A stretch of 64,000 bases of DNA from Syntrophaceae bacterium UBA5744 (GCA_002419215.1 DIFQ01000089.1:6762-70761), one strand, 5' to 3'; positions 7,641 through 17,835 are shown, numbered from the stretch's first letter. Numbers and translations: made by a program. Notes: generated from the sequence alone by a model not told the origin.

Positions 7641-8135
7641 TCAGTCGACCTTCTTGAATGCCTGTTTCCTGGCCTTGCACACGGGGCATTCATCGGGCGC
7701 CTCGCCCTCCACCGTCATCCCGCAGACCTGGCAGACCCAGTAGTCCGCATCGGGCGTCTTGCCGAGGTTCTCGAGCATCTTCTTGTAGAGCGCCGCGTGA
7801 ATCTTTTCCACGGCATTGGCAAATTCGAAGCTCCTGAGCGCCCCCGCCACCCCTTCAGCCTTGGCGTCTGCGATCATCTCCGGGTACATCTTCTGGAACT
7901 CGTAAGACTCGCCGGTTATGGCCTCCTCGAGATTCTCCTTCGTGGACTTGATCCCCTTGAGCTCCCGCAGATGGGCGTGTGCGTGTACCGTCTCCGCCTC
8001 GGCGGCGGCCCGGAAGAGCTTTGCAGCCTGTTTGAATCCCTCCAGCTCGGCCTTTTTCGCAAAGGCGAGGTACGTGCGGTTGGCCTGCGATTCGCCCGCA
8101 AAGGCTTCTTTCAGGTTTTTCTCGGTTTTCGACAT
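7641..8135 (-). CDS. rubrerythrin
   Basis: 164 residues. The N-terminal ferritin-like four-helix domain carries di-iron ligands in GESQANRTY, in AEAETVHAHAHL and in the second pair GESYEFQKMYPEM. The C-terminal ~30 residues form a rubredoxin-like FeS4 site, with paired Cys in CQVCG and CPVC. Rubrerythrin reduces hydrogen peroxide in anaerobes and is cytoplasmic. A near-perfect AAGGAGG lies before the ATG. Single gene. It supports an anaerobic or microaerobic host. Confidence 0.92.
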   Translation of the reverse strand: MSKTEKNLKEAFAGESQANRTYLAFAKKAELEGFKQAAKLFRAAAEAETVHAHAHLRELKGIKSTKENLEEAITGESYEFQKMYPEMIADAKAEGVAGALRSFEFANAVEKIHAALYKKMLENLGKTPDADYWVCQVCGMTVEGEAPDECPVCKARKQAFKKVD

Positions 8136-8239
8136 TTTATCCTCCTTCTTGAGATTGTCACCGGGGGTTTTGATCTTGAAAAACGAACCCGCCGGGCGGG
8201 ACGCACCGGCAGGATTTCATGACTGACCGAAAGATTTTA

Positions 8240-10846
8240 TCAGCCTTTTTTCCTTTTCACAAATTTTTCCAGCTCGATCGCGATGAGGGGAATGAAGGCC
8301 AGGACGGTACAAAGGAAAAGCTCGCCGGCCGTGAGGGGCTTCGTGTCGAATATGGGGTTGAGGAAGGGCACGTAGATCACGGCGAGCTGCAACAGAACCC
8401 CCACGGCGATGGCCCCCAGCATGGCCTTGTTGGTGAAGAGACCCAGCTTGAAAAGGGATTCCTTCTCCGAGCGGACGGCCAGGGCCGTCGTCAGCTGACC
8501 CCAGACAATCACCGTGAAGACCATGGTCTCCCAATCGTCGTTGCCCGATTTGACCTCCATGTACTGCACCCCGATGCAGAGGACCGCCATCAGCAGGCCC
8601 ACCCAGATGCAGAAAGCACCCAGCCCGTGGGCGAAGATGCCTTCCCGCGGGTCCCGCGGCGGGCGCTTCATCACCTCACCTTCGGCAGGCTCGACCGCAA
8701 GGGCGAGCGCCGGGAGGCTGTCCGTGACGAGGTTCATCCAGAGGATCTGGATCGGCTGCAGGGGCAGAGGCAGCCCCAGCAAGGGGGCCAGGAAGAGCGT
8801 CAGGACCTCGCCGGAGTTGCAGGCCAGGAGGTACTTGATGAACTTCCGGATGTTGTCGTAGATCATCCGGCCTTCCTGGATGGCCTTCACGATGGTGGCG
8901 AAGTTGTCGTCCAGGAGGATCATATGGGAGGCCTCCTTGGAGACGTCGGTCCCCGTGATGCCCATGGCGATCCCGATGTCGGCCCGTTTGAGCGCAGGGG
9001 CGTCATTGACGCCATCGCCCGTCATGGCCACGATCTGCCCCTTGTCCTGCAGCGCCCTGACGATCTTGAGCTTTTGCTCGGGAATCATCCGGGCGTAGAC
9101 CCGGATATCCTCCACCTGGTTCTCGAAGTCCTCGAGGGAAAGCCTGTCCAGTTCCCGGCAGGTCATCACCGCACCCCCGTCCTCGACGATCCCGATGCGC
9201 CGGGCGATGGAGAGCGCCGTAAGCGGGTGGTCTCCCGTGATCATGACGGGCCGGATACCGGCGGACTTGCAGAGAGCCACGGCCTGGCGGACCTCTTCCC
9301 GGGGCGGGTCCAGCATGCCCGTAAGCCCCAGCAGCGTGAGCCCCTGCTCGACGTGCCCGGGCGACAGATCGTCGGGCACTTCGCTCCAGAGGCGCGCAGC
9401 CACGGCCAGGACGCGGAGGCCCGCGCCGGCCATCCGGTCGTTCTCGCGGCTCACCTCGTCGGCATCGAGCGGTGCGAGCTTTCGTTCCGTGAGCACGTTG
9501 ACGGCCTTTTCGAGCATGACGTCGACGCCGCCCTTCGTGAGGGCCATGTACCCCCCGGGCCACCGGTGGATCGTCGTCATGCACTTGCGCTCCGAATCGA
9601 AGGGGATCTCGGCCACGCGGGGGTGCTCCGTCTCGAGCTCGGCCTTTACAAATCCGTGCTCCCTGGCAACCCGGTAGAGGGCGATTTCCGTCGGGTCCCC
9701 GCTGACCCCGGTGATGTCCTCGTGGGTGTAGGCAAGCGCATCGTTGCTGAGGGCCAGCGCCTTCAGGAGATGATCGAATCGCCCGAGTTCGGGGTCATCG
9801 CTTTTGAACAGCGTCCCGTTGGCGTAAATCTCCTCGACGGTCATGCGGTTCCAGGTGAGGGTTCCCGTCTTGTCGGAGCAGATGGTTGTGACGGACCCCA
9901 GGGTCTCGACGGCGGGAAGTTTCCGGATCAGGGCATTGTGCTCCACCATCTTGCGCGCCCCCAGGGCGAGCGAGATGGTGATGACGGCGGGAAGGGCCTC
10001 AGGGATGGCTGCGACGGCCAGAGAGACGGCCGTGAGGAACATGAGAACGGGGGCCTCGCCCCGCAGGAGCCCCACGCCGAAGATGAAGGCGCAGATGAAC
10101 AGGACCGCCACGGCAATCTTCTTCCCGAAGACGGTGAGGCGCTTCTGGAGGGGGGTCTTGACCTCCTCTTCCTCCTGGAGCATGGTGGCGATCTTGCCGA
10201 GCTCCGTCTCCATCCCCGTGCCGATCACGATGCCGGTGCCCCGCCCGTATGTGACGACGGTGCCCTTGAAGACCATGTTCGAGCGGTCGCCCAGGGGAAG
10301 CAGCGCCTCGTGCAGCACGCGGGTGTGCTTTTCCACGGGGACCGACTCGCCCGTGAGGGCCGCTTCCTCGATTTTCAGCACGGCCGCCTCGGTAAGCCGC
10401 ATGTCGGCCGGGACGATGCCCCCCGCCTCGAGCAGCACCAGGTCCCCCGGGACGATCTCCGAGCCGGGAATGGATGAAACGCTGCCATCACGAAGGACCC
10501 GGGCTACGGGGGCGGCCATCTGCTTCAGGGCCTCCATGGCCTTCTCGGCGCGGTACTCCTGGACAACGCCGATGACAGCGTTCAGCAGGACAATCACGAG
10601 GATGGCGATGGTGTCGGCCAGATCACCCACGAAGCCGGACACGACGGCGGCAGCGATCAGGATCAGGATCATGAAATCCCGGAACTGATCGACAATCATC
10701 GCCAGCAGCGATCGCTTTCCCTTCTCGACCAGCTCATTGCGGCCGTATTTCGCGAGTCGCCTTCCGGCCTCTTCCGATGAAAGGCCGTCGATGGGGACGT
10801 CCAGTTCGGCCAGGACCGCCTTGATCTCTTTTTGGTGCCAGTTCAT
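8240..10846 (-). CDS. P-type cation ATPase, P2A (calcium-type)
   Basis: 868 residues with the full domain order: cation-ATPase N-terminal domain, actuator with LTGESVPVEK, a catalytic phosphorylation site in CSDKTGTLTWNRM, a hinge MTGDGVNDAPAL, and a C-terminal six-helix cation-ATPase domain. M4 contains IPEALPAV and M6 contains NLVTDSLPAL, which fit P2A calcium pumps (PEGLP and NLVTDGLPA in the canonical forms). It probably expels Ca2+ or a related divalent ion. Single gene; the 5' leader (10912-10960) contains overlapping hairpins that could attenuate transcription. Ion specificity is inferred from M4/M6 only. Confidence 0.9.
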   Translation of the reverse strand: MNWHQKEIKAVLAELDVPIDGLSSEEAGRRLAKYGRNELVEKGKRSLLAMIVDQFRDFMILILIAAAVVSGFVGDLADTIAILVIVLLNAVIGVVQEYRAEKAMEALKQMAAPVARVLRDGSVSSIPGSEIVPGDLVLLEAGGIVPADMRLTEAAVLKIEEAALTGESVPVEKHTRVLHEALLPLGDRSNMVFKGTVVTYGRGTGIVIGTGMETELGKIATMLQEEEEVKTPLQKRLTVFGKKIAVAVLFICAFIFGVGLLRGEAPVLMFLTAVSLAVAAIPEALPAVITISLALGARKMVEHNALIRKLPAVETLGSVTTICSDKTGTLTWNRMTVEEIYANGTLFKSDDPELGRFDHLLKALALSNDALAYTHEDITGVSGDPTEIALYRVAREHGFVKAELETEHPRVAEIPFDSERKCMTTIHRWPGGYMALTKGGVDVMLEKAVNVLTERKLAPLDADEVSRENDRMAGAGLRVLAVAARLWSEVPDDLSPGHVEQGLTLLGLTGMLDPPREEVRQAVALCKSAGIRPVMITGDHPLTALSIARRIGIVEDGGAVMTCRELDRLSLEDFENQVEDIRVYARMIPEQKLKIVRALQDKGQIVAMTGDGVNDAPALKRADIGIAMGITGTDVSKEASHMILLDDNFATIVKAIQEGRMIYDNIRKFIKYLLACNSGEVLTLFLAPLLGLPLPLQPIQILWMNLVTDSLPALALAVEPAEGEVMKRPPRDPREGIFAHGLGAFCIWVGLLMAVLCIGVQYMEVKSGNDDWETMVFTVIVWGQLTTALAVRSEKESLFKLGLFTNKAMLGAIAVGVLLQLAVIYVPFLNPIFDTKPLTAGELFLCTVLAFIPLIAIELEKFVKRKKG

Positions 10847-10911
10847 GAAACTCCCGCTTCAGAACCCGGGGTCGCCGTTAGGGGTATGATCATGTGCGCG
10901 GTTACAGGCAA

Positions 10912-10960
10912 TAAAAAGGGGGCTGCATGAGCCCGGCCCCTTCAGGGCAGGCCGGTTGAA
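10912..10960 (-). promoter_or_regulatory. possible attenuator in the P-type ATPase leader
   Basis: In the minus-strand transcript a GGGCT/AGCCC hairpin followed by TTTTTAT (ending near 10912) resembles an intrinsic terminator ~65 nt before the ATPase start. An upstream alternative stem, CCGGCC (10950-10955) with GGCCGG (10933-10938), would use the terminator's 5' arm. No known riboswitch consensus was recognised. Confidence 0.3.
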
Positions 10961-11385
10961 GCCCCTTGCGTTACTGACGCATGATGGTACAAGGGCATTG
11001 CCTTATCCTGTAAGAAAAGAGGGGAATGAACTACCCCGCAGCAACGTTCGACAGGCTCACGTCAGGCGCTGCGGGGTCTCGAACAGGAATGTCATGCCCG
11101 TGAAAACGGGCATCCATCCTGGATTCCCTCTTTCCAATGACAGATTCGAAGCAAGTTTCGGGGAATTGTACCCGTAGTGATTAAAATGGATTCGGGCTTC
11201 CCTGCGTGCAGCCGTTTCCAACTCCCCGGTAACCCTTATCAGATCGGGCACATTGCCGTCAAGATTGCCGTGCCGGTCCGCCCGTCTCGATGCCGCCGAA
11301 GGCGCCAATCCCGTCATCAAGAGTGCCGGAAAGGCCTGCGATCCATCGCCTTCAAAAGAAAATCCTATCTTCTGATCAAAATCAG
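10961..11385. other. non-coding gap with a dispersed hairpin repeat
   Basis: No convincing gene. 11089-11118 contains a GTCATGCCCGTGAAAACGGG-type palindrome (stem GCCCGT/ACGGGC), a dispersed element common in environmental proteobacterial genomes. Nearby is CGTTCGACAGGCTCACG, another commonly repeated motif. The short open frames here show no family features. Confidence 0.5.
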
Positions 11386-11414
11386 TTGATATTCTCCGGC
11401 AATGGCGATAGTAT
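11386..11414 (+). promoter_or_regulatory. sigma-70-type promoter of the TPR lipoprotein gene
   Basis: TTGATA (11386-11391), a 17-nt spacer and TAGTAT (11409-11414). The start codon follows ~70 nt later with GGAG upstream. Confidence 0.5.
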
Positions 11415-11487
11415 ATCAAGATTATGATATTGGTTGCATTATTTATTTTTTTCTGTGGATGGTCGCTGATGGCTTCATGGAGTCCCT

Positions 11488-12450
11488 ATGTACCGTATCG
11501 TCCTTTTGCTTGTTTGCGCAGCCCTGTTGTCCGGATGCGTATCGTACAAGACATTTGAGGATCTGCAGCTCGAAAAGTCAAAGCTCAACCAGGAGCTTCT
11601 GCTCTCCCGGCAGCACAATGAGGCCCTCGCCCAGGAGTTGAAACAGTTCAAGGAACTTTCCGATTTCTACTACCAGTCGGGCACGCAGCTCTACACGGAG
11701 AAGAAGTACGGTGAGGCCCTGGAAAAGTTTCAGACCCTTGTCGACCGCTATCCGACGAGTCCCCATGCCGAGGGGTCCAAAGAGAAAATCGCGGAAATCC
11801 GCAACCTCGCCCTCAACAACTACCAGAAAATCGTCCAGTCCGTGGGCGGGACAAGGGACCTGCGGGGCAGGATCGACCTGATCGACCGGGAAATGAAGTC
11901 CACCTTCCTGACGAAGGATCTGGCCGATAAGCTCCTGGTCCTCCGCGAGGGCATTCGAGAGGAACTGGACGGGGAACTCGAGGCCCAGCGGGAAATCAGC
12001 CGCAACATTCTCATCGAGGATGACCCCATCAAGTCCTGGAAAGCATACCATTCCACGCGGCCCCTCTTTCAGCAGGGCGGCGAGGGCCGGAAGTTCTATG
12101 TAGAGCTTTACTTCGTCCAGCGATACACGGGCAAGAAAATCTACAAGCTGAAGACGAGGTATGAGGCCCCCGAGTACCTCTCCTACGAGTCCGTGACCCT
12201 GCAGGGCCAGAACGGCACAAAGTTGACCATCGACACGATCTACCCGCAGAAGCAGTCCTCGGTCGATTCCGACGGGATTAACGAGTGGTCAGACAACGAG
12301 ATTGCCGAAGACGACAAGATCGTCCGGCTCGCAAAATCCAACTCGATCACGGTGACCTTCAAAGGCGGCAGCCGTTACACCTTCGAGATGAACGAGCAGC
12401 AGCTCGCCGCCTTCCGCGAGATCGTGCGGAAGCACCAGATCACGCGCTAG
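11488..12450 (+). CDS. TPR-containing outer-membrane-type lipoprotein
   Basis: 320 residues. A lipoprotein signal peptide ends in the lipobox LLSGC, with Cys17 the lipidation site. A coiled coil follows (~25-55, rich in Glu, Lys and Gln), then a short TPR-like segment (SGTQLYTEKKYGEALEKFQT) as in YbgF/BamD-type proteins. The C-terminal ~200 residues have no family I recognise. Position +2 is Val, which does not favour inner-membrane retention. Monocistronic and followed by a hairpin repeat. The function is unknown; a cell-envelope scaffold role is inferred only. Confidence 0.75.
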   Translation: MYRIVLLLVCAALLSGCVSYKTFEDLQLEKSKLNQELLLSRQHNEALAQELKQFKELSDFYYQSGTQLYTEKKYGEALEKFQTLVDRYPTSPHAEGSKEKIAEIRNLALNNYQKIVQSVGGTRDLRGRIDLIDREMKSTFLTKDLADKLLVLREGIREELDGELEAQREISRNILIEDDPIKSWKAYHSTRPLFQQGGEGRKFYVELYFVQRYTGKKIYKLKTRYEAPEYLSYESVTLQGQNGTKLTIDTIYPQKQSSVDSDGINEWSDNEIAEDDKIVRLAKSNSITVTFKGGSRYTFEMNEQQLAAFREIVRKHQITR

Positions 12451-12474
12451 CGCGCGGGGGTATCGGGAAAATAG

Positions 12475-12524
12475 AAATCCCCCTTTCTCCCCCTTTACCA
12501 AAGGGGGAGAAAGGGGGATTTTTA
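12475..12524. repeat. C/G-rich hairpin repeat, copy C
   Basis: AATCCCCCTTTCTCCCCCTTT pairs with AAAGGGGGAGAAAGGGGGATT, followed by a T-run. It is homologous to the hairpins at 2571 and 7552 and is a likely terminator for the lipoprotein gene. A short degenerate heptad/octad tract continues to ~12600. Confidence 0.75.
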
Positions 12525-12619
12525 TTGTCTGCCTTGCCTCGTCCCTACACCCTGGTCCCTCGTCCCTTCCTGTTCTTCACTCAGACACTTCCTTCACTTC
12601 TATCACTTCTCCCACTTCT

Positions 12620-13093
12620 TCATTGCCCCCCCAGATTGCCGATGCAGATATCGACGACGAAGGGCCCGTTGGCCGTTTCGAAGGGGATGATGATGCTGGG
12701 GCCCCCGAGCACGTGGCTGATGGAGTGGTCCTTGCCGGCCACCACGGTGGGGATGGCCGCCGTGATGTTAAAGCCAAGGGTCTCGAGCTCCTTGCGGGCC
12801 GCACCGGAGACCATGTTGGTGATCTCTCCCACGGCGTCCTTGATGTCGCCGTTGAGTGTCTTGATCTCCTCGCCCAGCATGTTGGACACGATCTTCAGGA
12901 TGCTGCTCTCGCTGAAACTCAGTGCGAGCGATCCCCGTGCCGAGCCGGTCAGTCCGATGATCCCCGAGATGTCGCCCCGGGCGATGGTGTCCTTCTTGAG
13001 AAAGGGTCTGCCGGCCTTCGGCTCCACGAAGGCCATGGTTTTCAAGACTTGAACGGTCCCGTTCAGAAACGGGTTGATGAATCGAACATCCAT
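12620..13093 (-). CDS. cheX: CheX-like chemotaxis phosphatase
   Basis: 157 residues. The segment DAVGEITNMVSGAARKELE carries the E-x2-N pattern of the CheC/CheX/FliY phosphatases, whose Glu and Asn dephosphorylate CheY-P. A homologous single copy (ExxN once) is typical of CheX rather than CheC. It is the last gene of a minus-strand chemotaxis run, 18 nt after a CheY gene, which fits a role in switching off that CheY. A second CheX-like protein is encoded at 17010-17444. Confidence 0.85.
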   Translation of the reverse strand: MDVRFINPFLNGTVQVLKTMAFVEPKAGRPFLKKDTIARGDISGIIGLTGSARGSLALSFSESSILKIVSNMLGEEIKTLNGDIKDAVGEITNMVSGAARKELETLGFNITAAIPTVVAGKDHSISHVLGGPSIIIPFETANGPFVVDICIGNLGGQ

Positions 13094-13111
13094 GAATCGT
13101 CCTTTTCTGTT

Positions 13112-13504
13112 TTATGCCGCCAGGCTTTTGACGATCTTCTCGATCTTCTCGTTGAGCACCTCGGCGGTGAAGGGCTTCACGATGTAATTGCTCACGCCGG
13201 CCTTCACGGCCGCCACGACATTGTCCTTCAGGGCCTCCGCCGTCACCATGAGAAAGGGAAGAGCCTTCAGCTCGTCGTCGCTGCGGACGGCCTTCAGGAG
13301 CTCGAGGCCGCTCATGTTGGGCATGTTCCAGTCGGAGATGATGAAATCGACCGGCTGGGACTTCAGCACCTTGAGAGCCGCCACGCCGTCCTCGGCCTCC
13401 ACGACGTTTTCGAAGCCCCCCTGCTTGAGCAGGTTTCGGATGACTTTCCGCATGGTGGCAAAGTCGTCCACGATGAGGATCTTGAGATTCTTGTTCACGC
13501 TCAT
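13112..13504 (-). CDS. cheY: CheY-type response regulator
   Basis: 130 residues, a single receiver domain. The acid pocket is in ILIVDD, the phospho-Asp in [12 protein letters not shown], the Thr in MVTAEA and the Lys in VKPF, all intact. There is no output domain, so it probably binds the flagellar switch after phosphorylation by the CheA encoded just upstream. A start with GGGAG lies before the ATG. A second CheY is at 17404-17835. Confidence 0.93.
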   Translation of the reverse strand: MSVNKNLKILIVDDFATMRKVIRNLLKQGGFENVVEAEDGVAALKVLKSQPVDFIISDWNMPNMSGLELLKAVRSDDELKALPFLMVTAEALKDNVVAAVKAGVSNYIVKPFTAEVLNEKIEKIVKSLAA

Positions 13505-13579
13505 AAGTTTCTCCCGTAGTCAACATTGAGATCGGAATCCGGGTCACCGTCTCGCATGGCGGGCGGGGACCCGTAAACG

Positions 13580-15784
13580 TCAATTCGCTTCGGCCATCTC
13601 GAAGAGGCCCTCGGGATCGAGGATCAGGCCCACGTTGCCGTCGCCGAGGATGGCGCCGCCGGAGACGCCCTTGATGCGCTTCAGGCTCTCGCCGAGGTTC
13701 TTGATAACGACCTCCTCCTTGCCGAGAATCTCGTCGACGAGCAGGCACTTGGACCGTTTCTCGCCTTCCATGACCACCAGGGTGGCCTCCCAGGGGTTGC
13801 GGTTCACGGGCTCGATGTCGAAGAGTTTGTGAAGCCTCACCAGCGGCAGAAGCCGCCCCATGACGTTGATCGTCTCCGCCTCGCCGACGATGCAGTTGTA
13901 CGACGCGCGGTCGGGGCGGATGAGCTGGCGGATGGCCACGGTGGGCAGGATGTAGCGTTCGCTGCCCACTTTCACGATCATGCCGTCGATGATGGCCATG
14001 GTAAGCGGGAACCCGGTGACAAACGTCGTCCCCTTTCCCTCCGTGCTCTGGATGTCCATCTTGCCGCGAAGCTTCTCCACGGCCTGCTTGACCACGTCCA
14101 TTCCCACGCCACGGCCCGAGATGTCGGTGATCTTGTCGGCCGTCGAGAAGCCGGGCAGCAGGATGAGGCGGTTGACCTCCTGGTCCGTCAGGGCGTCCGT
14201 GGAGCCGATGAGACCGTTTTTGATGGCTTTCTGGCGGATCTTTTCCCGGCTGAGACCGCGGCCGTCGTCGGAGATCTCGATGACGATGTTGCCCCCCCGA
14301 TGGAAGGCTTTGAGCTTGATGGTGCCCCTCTCGGGCTTGCCTGCCTTGATCCGGTCCTCGGGCATCTCCATCCCGTGGTCCACGGCATTGCGAATCATGT
14401 GCACAAGCGGGTTGTAGATCTCGTCGACCATGTTGCGGTCGATTTCCGTGTCTTCCCCCACGGTGACCACGTTGACGAGCTTCCCGGAATTCTTGGATAG
14501 GTCCCTCACGAGCCGCGACATGCGCTGGAAGGTCTGCTTGATGGGGATCATCCGCAGGACCGTGGAGGATCGCTGCAGCTCCGAGGTGATGCTGGCCAGC
14601 TGCGAAATATCCCGGACGATTTTCCGGTCCCCCAGGCTCTGGAGGGTCTCGCTCTGCCGGATCATCGACTGCGTGATCACCAGTTCGCCCACCATGTCGA
14701 TGAGGTCGTCGAGTTTCTTGATGTCCACGCGGATCGTGTTGGAGTCCGTCACCTGCTGGGCCTGCTTGCGCAGGGCGCGCGAGACGTCCTTCGGAGAGGC
14801 GATCCCTTCCGAGATGAGCGTCTGGCCCAGCTTTCGAGGCGGCGGGATCTGCGAGCGCTCCAGCGCCTGCTCCAGTTCCTCCTCGTTGATGACCCCCTCC
14901 TCCACGAGGATGGTCCCGAGCTTCTTGGGCTGCTTCGGCAGATCGGCCCCCTGCTCCGCAAGCTTGATGCGCCGCGCGATGTCCGAGGTGTCGATCACCG
15001 CCGTGGCCTCCCGGCCCTCCATCTCGTCGCGGAGCTGGCCGATCATGGCCTTCAGGGTGTCGGAGCCGTCGAGGATGAGGTCGATGAGCTCCGGCGTGAC
15101 GGGCAGCGCCTCGTTTCTCGCCTTGTCCAGCAGGGTCTCCAGGTCATGGGCGAGCGTCCGGATCCCGTCCAGGTTCAGGAAACTGGCAACGCCCTTGACG
15201 GAGTGGAACGGGCGGAAGATGGCATTGATGTAGTCCTTGTTATCGGGCTCCTGTTCGAGGTTGAGGATGTTCACCTCGATCTCGCCGATGTACTCGAGTC
15301 CCTCGGTAATAAAATCCTTCAAAAGCGACTCGTCCTGGACACGGTCCTTCCCGCTTGCCGCTACAGTCCCGGCAGGCACTGAACCGGCCTGCGGAGTCGC
15401 CGATTCGGTCTCCTCCCTCTGCGTCTCCAGGGGGATGCCGATGGCGCCGGCCAGCTCGCCCATGAACCCGTCGATGCTCCCGTCGTAACGGCCCGCGTTG
15501 CAGTAACCGTCCGCTACGGACTGCAGGAGCACGATGCCCCGCTCGAAAAGCCCGAATCCCACGGCGGCATCGACGGCATCGAGGACGACCTTCTCCAGCA
15601 GCTGGCCGAGCCCCCCTGCCAGCCGGTTGATTTCGCCGGCATGGAGCGTCTCGGCATGGCCCGTGACCGTTTCGATCTGGTTGAGGAATTGCCCCGCCGT
15701 CGGGATGTCGATTTCCTTCTTCTCCAGGAAGAGGAAACTCGACGCCATTTCGTCGATCTCGCGTCTCAGTTCAGCGTAATCCAT
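13580..15784 (-). CDS. cheA: chemotaxis histidine kinase CheA with MshEN-like insert
   Basis: 734 residues. An unusual N-terminal helical region (1-145) precedes the HPt domain, whose phospho-His is His194 in PFHSVKGVASFLN. Where the CheY-docking P2 domain is normally found there are instead two MshEN-like motifs: residues 288-311 (KLGTILVEEG...LEQAL) and 318-341 (KLGQTLISEG...VSRALRKQ). These are followed by the dimerization helices (~345-410), the ATPase domain with MIRNAVDHG and DDGRGLS, and a C-terminal CheW-like receptor-coupling domain (~580-734). It phosphorylates CheY and CheB. One base separates its ATG from the cheB stop. The insert suggests direct c-di-GMP sensing (inference). Confidence 0.93.
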   Translation of the reverse strand: MDYAELRREIDEMASSFLFLEKKEIDIPTAGQFLNQIETVTGHAETLHAGEINRLAGGLGQLLEKVVLDAVDAAVGFGLFERGIVLLQSVADGYCNAGRYDGSIDGFMGELAGAIGIPLETQREETESATPQAGSVPAGTVAASGKDRVQDESLLKDFITEGLEYIGEIEVNILNLEQEPDNKDYINAIFRPFHSVKGVASFLNLDGIRTLAHDLETLLDKARNEALPVTPELIDLILDGSDTLKAMIGQLRDEMEGREATAVIDTSDIARRIKLAEQGADLPKQPKKLGTILVEEGVINEEELEQALERSQIPPPRKLGQTLISEGIASPKDVSRALRKQAQQVTDSNTIRVDIKKLDDLIDMVGELVITQSMIRQSETLQSLGDRKIVRDISQLASITSELQRSSTVLRMIPIKQTFQRMSRLVRDLSKNSGKLVNVVTVGEDTEIDRNMVDEIYNPLVHMIRNAVDHGMEMPEDRIKAGKPERGTIKLKAFHRGGNIVIEISDDGRGLSREKIRQKAIKNGLIGSTDALTDQEVNRLILLPGFSTADKITDISGRGVGMDVVKQAVEKLRGKMDIQSTEGKGTTFVTGFPLTMAIIDGMIVKVGSERYILPTVAIRQLIRPDRASYNCIVGEAETINVMGRLLPLVRLHKLFDIEPVNRNPWEATLVVMEGEKRSKCLLVDEILGKEEVVIKNLGESLKRIKGVSGGAILGDGNVGLILDPEGLFEMAEAN

Positions 15785-15785
15785 G

Positions 15786-16820
<1,035 letters not shown>

Positions 16821-16881
16821 TCAACAACCTCTACCCAACTGTTTTCTCTTTGAACTCATCTATCGCTGCTGCCCCGATTCA

Positions 16882-16987
16882 GGGTATCGGGTATCGGGTC
16901 TAGGGTATAGGGTCCGAAGGTACGAAGAATTCTATAAATGAAATCTTCTTCCTTCCCGATACCCGAGCCCCGATACCCGATACCCCT
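16882..16987. repeat. 107-bp dispersed heptad-arm element, copy 3 (inverted)
   Basis: The reverse complement of the element at 1801-1907 and 3481-3588, with the same core and both heptad arms. It separates cheB from the upstream CheX-like gene, inside what would otherwise be one operon. Confidence 0.85.
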
Positions 16988-17009
16988 CTTTATCTTCCTT
17001 TACCCTGCG

Positions 17010-17444
17010 TCACGCTTCCAGCGTGAGTATGACTCCCATCTTCCCGGCCTCGCAGTCGAAGTCGAAGGCCACGACGCCTTCCGACGGGGCCGGCGTCTCA
17101 CCCGGCCCGGCCGAAAACGCGGGAAGCGACATGGCGAACTTCTTCGATGCATCGAGGTTGACGAGAAAATTCCCGCAGACCATGTTGGCTGCCTCTTTTA
17201 CGCAATCCTCCACGTGCGGCTCCGTCACGGCCCCGTTGTCGAGCCCGAGCATGTTCCGGACCATGAGCCGGGCCACCGGGCGGGTGAACAGGATGCGGAG
17301 GCTCCCCCGGCGCGGGCCGTCGAAGCCGATCGAGGTCTCGTAGTCATGGACCCGCACACGTCCGCCGGGCTCGAGAAAGATGAAAAACATCCTCTCGAAG
17401 ACCTCAAAAATCGACTCCTTCAGAATCTCCCTGATGTTCTCCAT
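17010..17444 (-). CDS. second CheX-like phosphatase domain protein
   Basis: 144 residues. VEDCVKEAANMVCGNFLVNL has the E-x2-N active-site pattern of the CheC/CheX phosphatase family. The N-terminal part (EVFERMFFIFLEPG) resembles the family's first strand and helix. Its start lies 41 nt inside the end of the upstream CheY gene, so the two are tightly coupled and likely act as a phosphatase-CheY pair. It differs clearly from the CheX at 12620, so it is not a recent duplicate. Confidence 0.75.
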   Translation of the reverse strand: MENIREILKESIFEVFERMFFIFLEPGGRVRVHDYETSIGFDGPRRGSLRILFTRPVARLMVRNMLGLDNGAVTEPHVEDCVKEAANMVCGNFLVNLDASKKFAMSLPAFSAGPGETPAPSEGVVAFDFDCEAGKMGVILTLEA

Positions 17445-17835
17445 AGGTCCCCTTTTCGTCGAAGCCGAGCACCGCGAGAAGCGTTTTCCTCAACTCCTCG
17501 GGTACGAACGGTTTGCGGATGAAGCCTTTCGCACCCAGATCGAAGGCGGATTTCATGTGCGCCTCGCTGGCCTCTGTCGTCATCATCAACACGGGAATGC
17601 TCTTCATGAGGGGTTCCCCGTTCATCCGCTGGAGCAGCTCGAGGCCGTTCATCTCCGGCATGTTGATGTCGAGGATCACCACGTCCACCCAGCTGCCGCC
17701 CAGGACGTCGAGTGCCTTGCGGCCGTTGACCGCCTCCAGGATCTGGTTGACCTCCAGTCCCGTCAGGCCCACGATCTTTTTCACGACGGTTCGCATCGAA
17801 TTCGAGTCATCGACGATGAGCAGGTTGAAGGCCAT
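17404..17835 (-). CDS. cheY: second CheY-type response regulator
   Basis: 143 residues, single receiver domain: LLIVDDSNSMR, phospho-Asp in VILDINMPEMNG, Thr in MMTTEAS and Lys in IRKPF. A short C-terminal tail of ~20 residues overlaps the following CheX-like gene by 41 nt. The next gene upstream is the HDOD gene, 12 nt away. With two CheY proteins, one may serve as a phosphate sink or control a different output. Confidence 0.92.
   Translation of the reverse strand: MAFNLLIVDDSNSMRTVVKKIVGLTGLEVNQILEAVNGRKALDVLGGSWVDVVILDINMPEMNGLELLQRMNGEPLMKSIPVLMMTTEASEAHMKSAFDLGAKGFIRKPFVPEELRKTLLAVLGFDEKGTYGEHQGDSEGVDF

Noticed and set aside
8219..10477. 752-codon plus-strand open frame across the P-type ATPase
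   Set aside because: The minus strand has every P-type ATPase motif; the plus frame is a GC-rich shadow rich in His, Asp and Arg.
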